From Corynebacterium wankanglinii (lineage in GTDB: Bacteria > Actinomycetota > Actinomycetes > Mycobacteriales > Mycobacteriaceae): a stretch of 64,000 bases of DNA. Under the pieces are notes generated by a model. The model did not search any database. It was given only the letters and a program-made list of their open reading frames with translations, and was not told the origin of the DNA. Below are positions 16,831-26,936 of the stretch, in pieces. A program made the translations under genes and the position numbers. Within the stretch, counting starts at the first letter, position 1. The number at the start of each line of letters is the position of its first letter. Location: assembly GCA_014490595.1 (NCBI GenBank), contig CP061031.1, positions 1,922,001 to 1,986,000 of the forward strand, given 5' to 3'.

Positions 16831-17715
16831 CTAGTACGCCGGCGCGTCGCCGTACTGCTCGCCGGAGCCGGGTTCCTGGGGCACCTGCGGTGCAGCCGGT
16901 GCCACCGGTTCAGCAATGGTGATGATGTTGTCGGCGTAGCCGAGCGCGCCACCGACAAACTGACCGCCGCAGGTGATCAGGACCAGGCGGTTGGGGCCGG
17001 TCGAGTCGTTGACCTCCGGCGGGAAGTCCGACCCCTTGGGCAGGCGGTAGGGCGCCTTGCTGACGCGGAAGGTCTGCGGTGTGCCGTCGATGTAGATCTC
17101 GAACTCGTCGCCGACGTTCATGTTCGCAAACCGCGCTGCGTAGCCGGCGCCCTGGCCCTGGTAGTTGATGTGGCCGGTGATCACAGAAGATCCGACGGCA
17201 CCATCCGCGCCCGGCACTGCGGACGCCGAGTACCAGCCAAGGCGCGACACATCCGACGGCGGGATGAGCGCTCCGGTGTCAGTCAACTGGACCGGATCGA
17301 CGGCGGCGATATCCCCGCCGACGCTCATCGCCATCCCCTCGAAACCGACAAACTGGCCCGGGGCGGGCTCGTACGGCACCTCCTGCGCGCCTTCGGGATC
17401 GACGTAGCCACCCTCCGTCGGTACAACCGGCCCGTCGGCTTTCGTGGACTCCGGGGCTTGAGACTCTTCCGGTGCGGTGGCTGAAGGTTCCTGCGCCGTC
17501 TCTTCCCTGTCGGAGTCGTTGCGGAAGTTGTAGATCGCCAACTGAACGAGCACGAGCGCGATCGCAAGCACTGCGATTGCAACCCACCACGGCCTGCGCT
17601 TGCGCTCTGCGGTCTCGTCGGCGACGTCGGCGTGAGATTCCAGCGCGTACTCGGAGTTGTCGGGCGTGTGCTCCGGATCCGGGTCCGAAGCGCCGGAGGG
17701 GACGATTGTGGACAT
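16831..17715 (-). CDS. Class F sortase lacking the usual arginine
   Basis: 294 residues: cytoplasmic N-terminus with RKRRPWW, one TM helix (about 43-63), an acidic/Pro linker, then a sortase barrel. Catalytic His182 lies in VITGHINYQGQG and Cys249 in VLITCGGQF, the class F pattern. In known sortases an Arg 8-9 residues after the Cys completes the triad. Here C+8/+9 are Ala/Leu, the following GYADN has Ala, and no Arg occurs anywhere after Cys249. It could be inactive, use another Arg (R243 is near), or have altered chemistry. The VaFE surface protein lies about 1 kb away. Confidence 0.88.
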   Translation of the reverse strand: MSTIVPSGASDPDPEHTPDNSEYALESHADVADETAERKRRPWWVAIAVLAIALVLVQLAIYNFRNDSDREETAQEPSATAPEESQAPESTKADGPVVPTEGGYVDPEGAQEVPYEPAPGQFVGFEGMAMSVGGDIAAVDPVQLTDTGALIPPSDVSRLGWYSASAVPGADGAVGSSVITGHINYQGQGAGYAARFANMNVGDEFEIYIDGTPQTFRVSKAPYRLPKGSDFPPEVNDSTGPNRLVLITCGGQFVGGALGYADNIITIAEPVAPAAPQVPQEPGSGEQYGDAPAY

Positions 17716-17739
17716 CTAGGGGGTTCCTTAGGTCGTCGA

Positions 17740-18015
17740 TTAGCGACGTGCCAGCAGCTTCTGCAGCTCCTTGAGCTCGCTCTTGCGCTTGCGGCCGTTG
17801 TAGGCCTTGATGCCGATCAGCGCAGCGACACCGACGACGATGCCGCCGATGACCTTCTGCACCTTCTCGTCCTGCAGCCAGCTGGCTGCCTGGTCCTTGG
17901 CATTGCCCGCGAGGTTCGACGGGTTGGTGCGGTCTGCGAGCTCATCGAGCGTGGATGCGAGCTGGCCGCGGGTGCGCTCGAGGTCGCGTTCGATGTCGTG
18001 GATGTCACGTGCCAT
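17740..18015 (-). CDS. DUF3618 domain protein
   Basis: 91 residues. The amphipathic N-terminus DIERDLERTRGQLASTLDEL is the DUF3618 signature, followed by a TM helix (about 56-70, VIGGIVVGVAALIGI) and a basic tail. Widespread in actinobacteria, function unknown, assumed to be membrane-associated. It lies 24 bases upstream of the sortase gene on the same strand, so they are probably co-transcribed. Confidence 0.9.
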   Translation of the reverse strand: MARDIHDIERDLERTRGQLASTLDELADRTNPSNLAGNAKDQAASWLQDEKVQKVIGGIVVGVAALIGIKAYNGRKRKSELKELQKLLARR

Positions 18016-18098
18016 TGGTGTAGTGCTCCTCTATCGGAAAGTTTGTCTTACTCGGCGTTTCACCGTCGGTGATCCAGCCTAGTGTAAAACGGGGTGGC

Positions 18099-18584
18099 AT
18101 GACTGACTCCATTCGCCTTGAGACGGGCGACACCGCCCCCGCTTTTGAGCTGCTCACCGACCAACACGAAACCGTCTCCCTGGCCGATTTCAAAGGCTCG
18201 CGCGTGATCGTCTACTTCTACCCGCGCGCCAACACCCCGGGCTGCACCACCGAGGCGTGCGACTTCACAGAAAACTTCGATCAGTTCGACGGCGCCGGCG
18301 TGAAAGTCATCGGCATCAGCCCCGACAAACCGGAGGCACTGGCGAAGTTCCGCGCCGACCACGACCTTGGCGTGGAGCTCCTCTCCGACCCGACCAAGGA
18401 CACGCTAGAGGCCTACGGCGCATTCGGCGAGAAGAAGAACTACGGCAAGGTCGTCCAGGGCGTGATCCGCTCGACGTTCCTCATCACTGTCGACGACGCC
18501 GGCCGCGGCACCGTCGAGCAGGCCCAGTACAACGTCAAGGCCACCGGCCACGTGGACCGCATCCTGCGCGACTGGGACATCTAG
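18099..18584 (+). CDS. bcp: Thiol peroxidase Bcp (peroxiredoxin)
   Basis: 161 residues from MTDSIRLETGD. Peroxidatic Cys49 and resolving Cys54 lie in NTPGCTTEACDF, the atypical 2-Cys Bcp arrangement. VIGISPDKPEALAKF and GVIRSTFLI are also typical. It reduces H2O2 and organic hydroperoxides using thioredoxin. Divergent from the DUF3618 gene. Confidence 0.95.
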   Translation: MTDSIRLETGDTAPAFELLTDQHETVSLADFKGSRVIVYFYPRANTPGCTTEACDFTENFDQFDGAGVKVIGISPDKPEALAKFRADHDLGVELLSDPTKDTLEAYGAFGEKKNYGKVVQGVIRSTFLITVDDAGRGTVEQAQYNVKATGHVDRILRDWDI

Positions 18585-18606
18585 GAGCTATTGCTTAGCG
18601 ACGCTC

Positions 18607-18656
18607 AAGGCCCCGCGCTCTCCCCTTCCACACGGAAGTTGAGAACGCGGGGCCTT
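18607..18656. terminator. Bidirectional terminator between bcp and the VaFE gene
   Basis: AAGGCCCCGCG / CGCGGGGCCTT inverted repeat between two convergent genes. Confidence 0.75.
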
Positions 18657-18703
18657 AAGGTTTGCCCGCGCCACCGGGGGCGACGCGGGCGCGTTACTCG
18701 GCC

Positions 18704-21700
18704 TTAGATGTAGGCCGGCATATCCGCTTCAAGAGCGGTGCCGCCGGACGGGATCTGCTTGATCTCGCCACGCGGGCTGTCAGCCGGGACCGGCTGACCG
18801 GCCGGCTTCGGCGCCTGGCCCGCCGGGGCGGACGGCGCCGGGGCCGGAGCAGGCTTGGACGGGACCGGCTGCGGAGCAGGCTTCGGAGCCGGCTTCGAGG
18901 AGCCACCGCCACCGCCGAGCAGAGCCGGGATCAGACCCAAGCCCGGGATGAGCAGCAGCCACTTGAGCTTGTCCTTGTCCACGGAGCTGCCCTCGTCCGA
19001 AGTGCCGCCGTCGGACGGCACCGGAGTGGTGGTCGCCGGAGTGGTGGTCTCAGACGGCACCGGAGCCGGGGTGGTCTCCTCAGTGGAGGTACCCGGGGTC
19101 TCCTGCGACGTGGTCGGCGGGACGCCCTCGGAGGTCTTCACCGTCTGGTACGAGTCGTTGATGTCCTTGTGCTCAGCGATCTCGTTGTCGTCGGAGTAAT
19201 CGTCCGGAGTGTTGCCACCCTTCGGGTTGTCCTTGCCGTTGCGGTCAACCTCGGTGGAGGTCAGCGTCTCGAAGGCAACTGCCGCAATTACAGCGCCCTC
19301 AGCGTTGGTCACCGGGATATCCACGTTGATCTCGCCGAAGGTGTTCTCCGGGGTGAAGGTCACGGACTGCGTACCCAGGACACGGCCCTCGGAGTACGGC
19401 GCCTTGTCCCCGACACGCTCGATCAGCTGTGCGGTTGCGGTGTAGGTCTTGCCCGGGACCAGGCCCCAGTACTTGACCGCGTCGCGGACAACCGCACCGT
19501 TGACTACCTCAGCGCCGTTGGCGAAATCTGCGTTGGTGGACACGCCCGGGTTCTGAGGAAGTTCGCTGCCTTCGCTGGTATTCGGGGAGATCACGGTCTG
19601 CGCGGCATCGTTGATGTCGCGGTGCTGTGCAATCTCGGCCGGAACACGGTTGCCTTCCGGCAGCTCGTTGCCCTGAACGTCGACCTCGGTCGAGGTGAGG
19701 CGCTCGAAGGCGACAGCGGCGTAGACAGGCTCCTTGACCCAGGAGGAAACGGTGATGTCGACATCGACCGCACCGAAGCCGTTCTCAGAAGCGGTGAACC
19801 GCTTCTCGCCCTGGCCGATCACGGCGCCGTTGTACTTGGCAACCAAATCCGCGGTCAGCGTGTAGGTCTTGCCCGGAACCAGGCCGGAGTAGCGGACGGT
19901 GTCAACGATCGTTGCGCCAGCGACGACCTCCTTCGAACCAGTTGCGAAGTTGGCGTTGGTGCCGATGGCCGGGGCGCCCTCGAAGACCGGCGGGGTACCC
20001 GGGGTCTTCGGGCTGCGCACCGTCTGGTTCTGGTCGTCGATGTTCTTGTGCTCAGCGATCTGGTTGTCGTCGGAGGTGTCACCCGGGGTCTCGCCACCCT
20101 GCGGGTTGTCCTGACCGTCGCGGTTCACCTCGGTGGAGGTCAGCGTCTCGAAAGCAACCGCGGCGCGAACCGGGGTGTCAATGCCCTCGTTGACTGCAAT
20201 CTCCACGACAACGGAACCGTTGCCGGTCTCCGACGCGGTGAACGTCTTCGTGCCAGTACCGATAACGGACTCGCCGTAGGCGTTCTTGTCCGCCAGGTTG
20301 TTGAAGGCATCCTTGCTCACCAGCTCAGCGGTCAGCGTGTAGGTCTTGCCCGGGACGAGGCCCTGGTACTTGACCGTGTCGTTGACCACTACGCCGGACT
20401 TCACTTCCTTCGCACCGCCCGTGAAGTCCGCGGTAGTGCCGATCTGCGGGTTCGGGAACCACACCACCGGCGGCACGACCGGGGTGGTCGTGGACGACGG
20501 CACAGTCGGAGTGGTTTCCTTGGACGGCTTCTCCGTGGTCGACGGCTGCGCCGGGACAGTCTCGGTCGGCTGCGTCGGCTCGGTCGTCGGGGCCACAGGG
20601 GTCGTGGTCACGCAGTGCTCAGGCAGCGTGGTCGCCGGAACCGTGGACGGAGCAACCGTCGTACCCGGCGCCGTGGTCCCCGGCACCGTGGTGCCCGGAA
20701 CGGTCGAACCCGGCGTCTCCGGGGTACCCGGGACCGTGGTCTCGGGAACCGTGGTGCCCGGGACAGTGGTCTCCGCAACGGTGGTACCCGGAACCGTGCT
20801 CACCGTGGTCACCGGCACGCACTTGTCCGGTGTGGTGGACGGCGCAACCGGGCTGGTCGGCGTGGTGGTCGGGGTCTTGACGACCTCGAATGTCTGCGCC
20901 TTATCCTTCGGATCCTTGTGCTCAACAACCTTGCGGTTGTCCTTCGACGGATCCTTCGGCTCACCATTCGGATCAGTCGTCGGCTGGTCGTTGCCGTCGA
21001 GCGGGATCGCCCGCTCGTACACGACGTACGTCGCACCCGGGATCAGCTCGGTCAGCGTGCCGAAGTCGACGCTCGCCGTACCATTGCCGTTCTCCGCAGC
21101 CACAACGTTGGTGGACTTCACCTCGGTCACCGGGGTGACCTTCACAACCTCGCCCGCCTCGTTGAACTCGACGTGCTGCAGCTGGCCCTCGAAGCGGTAC
21201 TTGGTACCCGCGACAAGGCCGGAGTAGGTGATCTCGTCGGTCACCTTCAGGCCGTTGTTCACGTCCTGCTCGGTCACGGTCACCGGCTTGCCATCGACGA
21301 TGGCCTGGCCGTTCACCGTCACCTTGGTGTCGATCTTGCCCTCAGGGTTCGACGGCACCAGCGGCACCACCGGGGTGCTGCTCGGAGCAGTCTCGCTTGT
21401 CGACGGCTCCGCCACCGGCGTCGTCGCCTCAGTCGTCCCCTCAGTGGTGGTTACCTCGGTGGTGGTCGTTTCGGTGGTCGATTCCTCGGACGTCGTCGGC
21501 GTCGGAGTGGTCACCGGACCCTCGACGGTCTGGTTGCCGTCGTTGATGTCCTTGTGCTCAGCGATCTTGTTGTCGTCGCTGCGGTCCTCCGGGGTGTTGC
21601 CACCCTGCGGGTTGTCCTTGCCACCACGGTTGACCTCAGTGGAGGTGAGCTCCTCGAACGCCACTGCGGCAGCGACGGGCGTGGTCACATCGTCGTTCAC

Positions 21701-23793
21701 CGTGATGGTGACGTCGACGAAACCGTCGGTGGTCTTCGGAGTGAAGGTCTTGGTGCCCTCACCCAGGACGCGACCAGCCCGGTAGGAACCCGCCTCGCCG
21801 AGACGCTCCATCAGCTTCGCGGTGAGGGTGTATTCCTTGCCCGGAACCAGGCCCTTGTACTCAACAGTGTCTATGACCTTGTTGCCAGCGACAACCTCAG
21901 ACGAGCCATTAGCAAACTTAGCGTTCGTCGCGATGCTCGGCTCGAACACCGTACGGACCGTCTGGGCCTCGTCGGCGATGTCCTCGTGCTTCGCGATGTC
22001 GTGCGACTTCTTGCCGTCGGTGTCCTCGCCCTGCGCGTTCACCTCGGTGGAGGTCAGGCGCTCGAACGCGACCGCAGCCTGGACCGGCTCCGTCACGTTC
22101 TCGTTCACGGCGATCTCAACCTTGACGGAGCCGTTCACCAGCTCGCCCTCGGTCCCTTCTGCCTTGAAGGTCACGGCACCGGTACCCAGGACGCGCTTCG
22201 CATCCTGCTTATCGACGAGCTTCGCGTCCAACGTGTAGTTCTTACCCGCAACCAGCCCGTAGTACGAGACCGTATCTACGACCGTGGCGCCAGCGATGAC
22301 CTGCGACGCGCCGTCCTTGAACTCCGCACGGGTGCGGATCTCCGGGTTCGGCTTGAAGCCCTGCTTCACCGTGGTGGTCACGGTCTCAGTCGGGACAGTT
22401 GCCGTCGTCGTCGGGGTCTCCGTCACCGTGACGGTTGGAGCGGTGCTGGTGACCGTGGTACCCGGCTGCGTCTCAGTCACATCAGGCTGAGTCTCAGTCG
22501 TGGTCGTACCGGCTGCGTCTCAGTCACATCAGGCTGAGTCTCAGTCGTGGTCTTACCCGGCTGCGTCTCAGTCACATCAGGCTGAGTCTCAGTCGTGGTC
22601 TTACCCGGCTGCGTCTCAGTCACATCAGGCTGAGTCTCAGTCGTGGTCTTACCCGGCTGCGTCTCAGTCACATCAGGCTGAGTCTCAGTCGTGGTCTTAC
22701 CCGGCTGCGTCTCAGTCACATCAGGCTGAGTCTCAGTCGTGGTCTTACCCGGCTGCGTCTCAGTCACATCAGGCTGAGTCTCAGTCGTGGTCTTACCCGG
22801 CTGCGTCTCAGTCACATCAGGCTGAGTCTCAGTCGTGGTCTTACCCGGCTGCGTCTCAGTCACAGTTGTGGTATCTCCTGGGACAGTGGTGGTCACAGTC
22901 GGCGCGGTGACCGTAACAGTCGGAGTAACAGTTACTGACGTGACGGGTGGTTGAGGGGGAACGTCCGACGACGTAGGTGAACTAACGGGCGATGAAGAAG
23001 GCACCACCGTGGTTGGGGGCGGGTTGAGACCACCCCCGTTAGGCACGATAACGCGTTGGTAGTTGTCATTGAGGTACAACACTGAGTAGTTGACTGGGAC
23101 TGATTTCGCCTTTTCTGCTCGGATGTAAGCAGCTAGGTCTTTACCGACGCGAGTATAAAAATCCCTTGAATCCGCATTGTCTGACCCCAGCACGCCCGAG
23201 GTCTGGCTTCTGATGTCAGGATACCCTGACAGCTCGAGTAGAGCGAGGTAGATGAAAGCCAGACCGTCGTTACCTGAAAAGTCATACTTATCGCCTTCAT
23301 AATCCCGAGCAGGCAATTTTCCAGCCTTAAGGGCCTCGTCCGCAAGTGCGTTCGCCTGCTTCCTCAAGTCAGAGGGATTATCCGAGGTAAAGGTATTAAC
23401 GATCCAACTGAGGGCTTGCTGGTTCTCCAGACTTACATCTGCCAGGAAAGTTGAATCAAGAGACCAATTGGCCTGCCTTTCAGCCTCTGTCCCCTCTGGG
23501 TTGTTCTTGTGGGGCTCCAGACAGAAGCCACCGAAGCCAACCTGGGTTTGCGCGTTCGCCCCCTTCTTCAAAGTGAAGCCAACTCCACCCGAGTTCGACA
23601 TGATTGGAAAAAGGGAAGAGAGAGTGTTGGTCGGATATGCAGGGAACCCGATAGGCTCTCTAGCGCCACCGAAGGTTACTGATTGCGCTTCCGCCTTCGG
23701 CGCCGGCACCGCGATCATCGCGATTGCCAGCGCGATCGACGCGAGCAGGGAGACAAACACCCCCCACCACGATCTCGATTTACTTGCTGTCAC
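18704..23793 (-). CDS. Giant thioester/VaFE-repeat surface protein, one-base frameshift
   Basis: About 1,696 residues once a missing G near 22508-22511 is restored; as given it is split into an N-terminal frame (22477-23793) and a C-terminal frame (18704-22480). Order: signal peptide cut after PKAEA; thioester-type domain with FGGFCLEPHK (Cys91) and a later ENQQALSW; eight 16-residue repeats TETQPDVTETQPGKTT; then five VaFE domains, each ending like AAVAFExLTSTEV..AEHKDINDxxQTV, plus a divergent one (VVYERA). Thr/Pro-rich linkers separate them. The C-terminus has no LPxTG; it has a hydrophobic LKWLLLIPGLGLIPALL followed by a Pro/Ala tail ending ALEADMPAYI. Such proteins are adhesins stabilised by intramolecular covalent bonds. 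Start and end are well defined; the break may be an assembly error in the repeats. Confidence 0.88.
22462..22865 (-). repeat. 48-bp tandem repeat array (about 8 copies) in the VaFE gene
   Basis: Copies are nearly identical and encode TETQPDVTETQPGKTT. The copy at 22478-22525 is one base short and carries a T-to-G change; this is where the reading frame breaks. Copy number is likely to vary between strains. Confidence 0.95.
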
Positions 23794-24101
23794 CTGTCCG
23801 CCTTTCTCTCGGTGAGCGGCCCAACGCCGGCTCGGTTGATCACGTCAAGCACCACCCCCGCGACACGACTCGCAGGCAGGGATTTGCCAGTGCAAATATA
23901 AGACAACAACAGGGTGGGGGCAACCGCGAAATAGCAGGTCGCGGGCACACGTTGCCAAAACAGAGCAAACCTGTGCTTCTCTTACCTAGAGAAAGACAAT
24001 TACCCCCTCTGCCCTGCATCAAACAGACAAGTCTTCGCTTATATGTTAAACCGCCCAAAAACTCTCAGGTACATATAAATAGGCCCGCTACCCCCAAGTG
24101 G
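23794..24101. other. Intergenic region upstream of the VaFE gene
   Basis: About 300 bases, AT-richer than the surroundings, without a credible gene. It should contain the VaFE promoter on the minus strand. TATA-like stretches occur near 23895 and 24040-24080, but I cannot choose between them. Confidence 0.5.
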
Positions 24102-24183
<82 letters not shown>

Positions 24184-24333
24184 CTAGCTGTTGGATGGTA
24201 CACGGCAGGATGCAAACTTCAGAAACTGAGAACACGCACGGTTATCCAACTTTCGTTTGGTTTGGTGGGCCCAGCGGGTACAGTGAGGCGTGTGACTGAC
24301 ACACCGAATGCTGGGGGTATTGGGCAGGAAGGG

Positions 24334-24750
24334 ATGACGGAGCCGTCGAAACGCGAGCGCGTGCGCGTGCGCTGGTGGCACATCGTGTTGCTCATCGCGG
24401 CGGCGGTGACGTGCCTGCTGCTCGCGCGGTGGCAGTGGCACCGCTACCAGTCTGGCTCGGGGACGTTCCAAAATCTGGGTTACGCACTGCAGTGGCCCTG
24501 CTTCGCCGCCTTCTTCGTCTACGCTTACCGCGCAGGCTTGCGCATGGAAAACGAGAAAATCGACGCGGAGAACGCGGGCCTGACGATGGATGACCTGTAC
24601 GAGGCGGACCTGGCCAAATACGGCAAACCCAAGGAGCACACAGAGATCGACGCGGACTTTCTGCCCTCCCGCCCCGAGATGGGCGTGGACGAGTTCAACG
24701 AGCTCGTCGCACCGCGCCGGAACACGAACACTGAAGGTACTGAAAGGTAA
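24334..24750 (+). CDS. Conserved actinobacterial membrane protein
   Basis: 138 residues if started at the ATG behind AGGAAGGG; a GTG at 24292 would add 14 residues. A TM helix (WWHIVLLIAAAVTCLLLARW) is followed by the conserved RWQWHRYQSGSGTFQNLGYALQWPCF..VYAYR and a charged tail. The same block occurs in mycobacterial homologues, sometimes mislabelled as a regulator. Function unknown. It precedes the DUF3817 gene by 12 bases. Confidence 0.8.
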   Translation: MTEPSKRERVRVRWWHIVLLIAAAVTCLLLARWQWHRYQSGSGTFQNLGYALQWPCFAAFFVYAYRAGLRMENEKIDAENAGLTMDDLYEADLAKYGKPKEHTEIDADFLPSRPEMGVDEFNELVAPRRNTNTEGTER

Positions 24751-24762
24751 AAGTGAGTTAGC

Positions 24763-25140
24763 ATGACGCAGCCCACCCCGCAGGCCCAGCCCAATCAAGC
24801 GCCGAAGATCCACCCCGAACGCCAGCGCCGCGTGAAGCAGGCGCTGCAGCTTTTCACCTTTGCCGCATGGCTCACCGGCGTGCTGTTTCTGCTGCTATGC
24901 CTTCGCATGATCATGCAGTACGGCTTCGACATGGATGTCAGCTACCTGTCCTGGGTTGCGCGCGTGCACGGGTTCGCTTTCATGGGGTTCCTGCTGGCGT
25001 CGTTGAACTTGGGGTCGAAGGCCCGCTGGTCCACCGCAACGTGGATCACCACCGCGATTTCCGGTGTGGTGCCGTTTATGTCCTTCGTTGTCGAGGCCAA
25101 ACGCCGCAAGGAAGTGAAGGAAACGTTCCAGCTGTCCTAA
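24763..25140 (+). CDS. DUF3817 domain membrane protein
   Basis: 125 residues. Three TM helices form the DUF3817 region, with WVARVHGFAFMGFLLAS and the end SFVVEAKRRKE. A conserved small integral membrane family of unknown function. In an operon with the preceding membrane protein. Confidence 0.88.
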   Translation: MTQPTPQAQPNQAPKIHPERQRRVKQALQLFTFAAWLTGVLFLLLCLRMIMQYGFDMDVSYLSWVARVHGFAFMGFLLASLNLGSKARWSTATWITTAISGVVPFMSFVVEAKRRKEVKETFQLS

Positions 25141-25150
25141 TGAACACGAA

Positions 25151-25182
25151 AAGGCCCGGCAGGTGCATCCTGCCGGGCCTTT
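25151..25182. terminator. Bidirectional terminator
   Basis: AAGGCCCGGCAGG-TGCA-TCCTGCCGGGCCTT between convergent genes. Confidence 0.85.
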
Positions 25183-25195
25183 GCTTTTGCTGCGC

Positions 25196-25570
25196 CTACT
25201 TCTCGCCCGTCTTGGTCAGCACCATCACGCCGACCTTCTCAGCCTGCCCGTTGTCCGGGCTCAAGGTGAGGGTGTCGCCGCTGCGCTCGGCGTTGTACTT
25301 CAGATCCTGGTGGGTCAGCGGATCCTCGAGCTTGAATTCTTTGTCGTCGCGCAGGCAGTTCGCCTCGTTGGTTTCACCGTCGGTCTCGGTCATCTGCCAG
25401 TCGCAGTCCTTGCCGTCGATAGTGATGGTGGCGTGGCCGCCACCCTTGCCCTCCTGGGTGGCGGTGATGTCGCCGGACCATGTGCCGTCAAAATCGCCCT
25501 TCTGGCCGCAGCCGGTCAAAAGCGCGCCGGAGGCGAGGACAGTTCCTACAAGTGCAATCGTTTTCTTCAT
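25196..25570 (-). CDS. Small lipoprotein of unknown function
   Basis: 124 residues starting MKKTIALVGTVLASG; the much longer open frame upstream overlaps rdgB and is rejected. Lipobox LLTGC, then a short beta-rich domain (GTWSGDITATQEG..DCDWQMTETDG) with a second and third Cys (DCDW, NCLR) that may form a disulphide. No family recognised. Confidence 0.82.
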   Translation of the reverse strand: MKKTIALVGTVLASGALLTGCGQKGDFDGTWSGDITATQEGKGGGHATITIDGKDCDWQMTETDGETNEANCLRDDKEFKLEDPLTHQDLKYNAERSGDTLTLSPDNGQAEKVGVMVLTKTGEK

Positions 25571-25592
25571 TCTTCCACTGTAACGAATTGCG

Positions 25593-26192
25593 TCACTGCA
25601 GCGCAGCCAGGTGCGGAGCCAGCGCACGTAGCGCCTTGCCGCGGTGGGAGCGGGCGTTCTTCTCCTCGGCGGAAAGCTCCGCGGACGAGCGGCCGTCGGC
25701 GTCGGCGGGCTGGAACAGCGGATCATAGCCGAAGCCGTTCTCGCCGCGCGGCTCCCGCAGCAGCTCGCCCTCCCAGCGGCCCTCCGCGGTGTACTCCTCC
25801 CCTCCCGGGGTGGCCAGCACGCAGCAGGAGACGAACGCGGCGCGACGGTCGTTGATATCCGCCATCTGGGCGAGCAGAAGATCATTGTTGGCCTGGTCGT
25901 CGCCGTGGGTGCCGGACCAGCGCGCAGACAAGATGCCCGGCATGCCGTTGAGCGCTTTCACCGTCAGGCCCGAGTCGTCCGCCACGCACGGCAAGCCGGT
26001 GGCCTTTGCCCCGGCGCGGGCCTTGAGCAGTGCGTTTTCTGCGAAGGTTAGGCCGTCTTCGACGGGGTCGGGGTACGGCGGAGCGTCGTGAAGCGAGACC
26101 AGCTCCACGCCCTCAATGTTGAGCTCGCGCAGCACCTGCTCGAGCTCGCGGACCTTGCCCTGGTTCCGGGATGCGACGAGGATCTTTACCAT
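25593..26192 (-). CDS. rdgB: Non-canonical purine NTP pyrophosphatase (RdgB/HAM1)
   Basis: 199 residues from [13 protein letters not shown]. Nucleotide-binding [10 protein letters not shown] near the N-terminus, then [16 protein letters not shown] and [11 protein letters not shown]. It hydrolyses ITP, dITP and XTP to monophosphates and so keeps deaminated purines out of DNA and RNA. Its start overlaps the rph stop by 7 bases. The rph-rdgB pair is conserved in many bacteria. Confidence 0.95.
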   Translation of the reverse strand: MVKILVASRNQGKVRELEQVLRELNIEGVELVSLHDAPPYPDPVEDGLTFAENALLKARAGAKATGLPCVADDSGLTVKALNGMPGILSARWSGTHGDDQANNDLLLAQMADINDRRAAFVSCCVLATPGGEEYTAEGRWEGELLREPRGENGFGYDPLFQPADADGRSSAELSAEEKNARSHRGKALRALAPHLAALQ

Positions 26193-26914
26193 CCCAGCGC
26201 CGCCTTCTGCGCCGCGATGAGCTCCTCGCAGCCCTTGGCGGCCACGTCCAGCATCTCGCCGAGCTGCTCGCGGCCGAATAGGCCGTGCTCGCCGGTGCCT
26301 TGGATCTCCACGAAGTTGCCGCCCTCCTGCATCACCACGTTGAGGTCCACCTCCGCGCGGGAGTCTTCCTCGTATGGCAGATCCAGGCACACGTGGCCGT
26401 CGATGATGCCGGCGGACACGGCGGCGATGGGCTTAAGCAGCGGCTCGCCGGGGACCACGCCGCGGTCTTTGAGCACCGCGACAGCATCCGCGAGCGCGAC
26501 GTACGCGCCCGTGATCGAAGCGGTGCGGGTGCCGCCGTCGGCTTGGAGCACATCACAGTCGAGCTGGATGGTGTTTTCACCGAGCTGGCTCAAGTCCACC
26601 GCGGCGCGCAGCGAGCGGCCCACCAGGCGGGAGATCTCGTGGGTGCGGCCCTTGACCTTCCCCTTCATGGATTCGCGCGGCATGCGCTCGTGCGTAGCGG
26701 ACGGCAGCATGGCGTACTCGGCGGTGAGCCAGCCCTCGCCAGAGTCCTTCTTAAAGCGGGGCACGCCTTCTTCCACGGAGGCGGTGCACATGACGCGGGT
26801 GTTGCCGAACTCCACGAGCACGCTGCCCGCCGGGTTGGAGGTGAAGCCGCGAGTGATGCGCACGGGGCGCAGTTCATCGAAGGCGCGGCCGTCAAGGCGC
26901 GAAAAATCAGTCAT
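26186..26914 (-). CDS. rph: Ribonuclease PH
   Basis: 242 residues, full length. Phosphorolytic 3'-5' exoribonuclease that matures tRNA 3' ends. RPVRITRGF at the start, [34 protein letters not shown] basic stretch, and the active-site region [23 protein letters not shown] are present. Part of a minus-strand cluster murI / MBL / rph / rdgB. Confidence 0.95.
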   Translation of the reverse strand: MTDFSRLDGRAFDELRPVRITRGFTSNPAGSVLVEFGNTRVMCTASVEEGVPRFKKDSGEGWLTAEYAMLPSATHERMPRESMKGKVKGRTHEISRLVGRSLRAAVDLSQLGENTIQLDCDVLQADGGTRTASITGAYVALADAVAVLKDRGVVPGEPLLKPIAAVSAGIIDGHVCLDLPYEEDSRAEVDLNVVMQEGGNFVEIQGTGEHGLFGREQLGEMLDVAAKGCEELIAAQKAALGW

Positions 26915-26936
26915 GCGCCCAAGGGTAACGCAACCG

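Noticed and set aside
18662..22537. A 1,291-codon open frame on the plus strand opposite the VaFE gene
   Set aside because: Mirror of a high-GC gene with Arg/Leu/Val-biased composition and no domain. The minus strand has a signal peptide and repeats.
22462..22865. CRISPR array
   Set aside because: The repeats are contiguous, in frame and coding, with no spacers and no cas genes.
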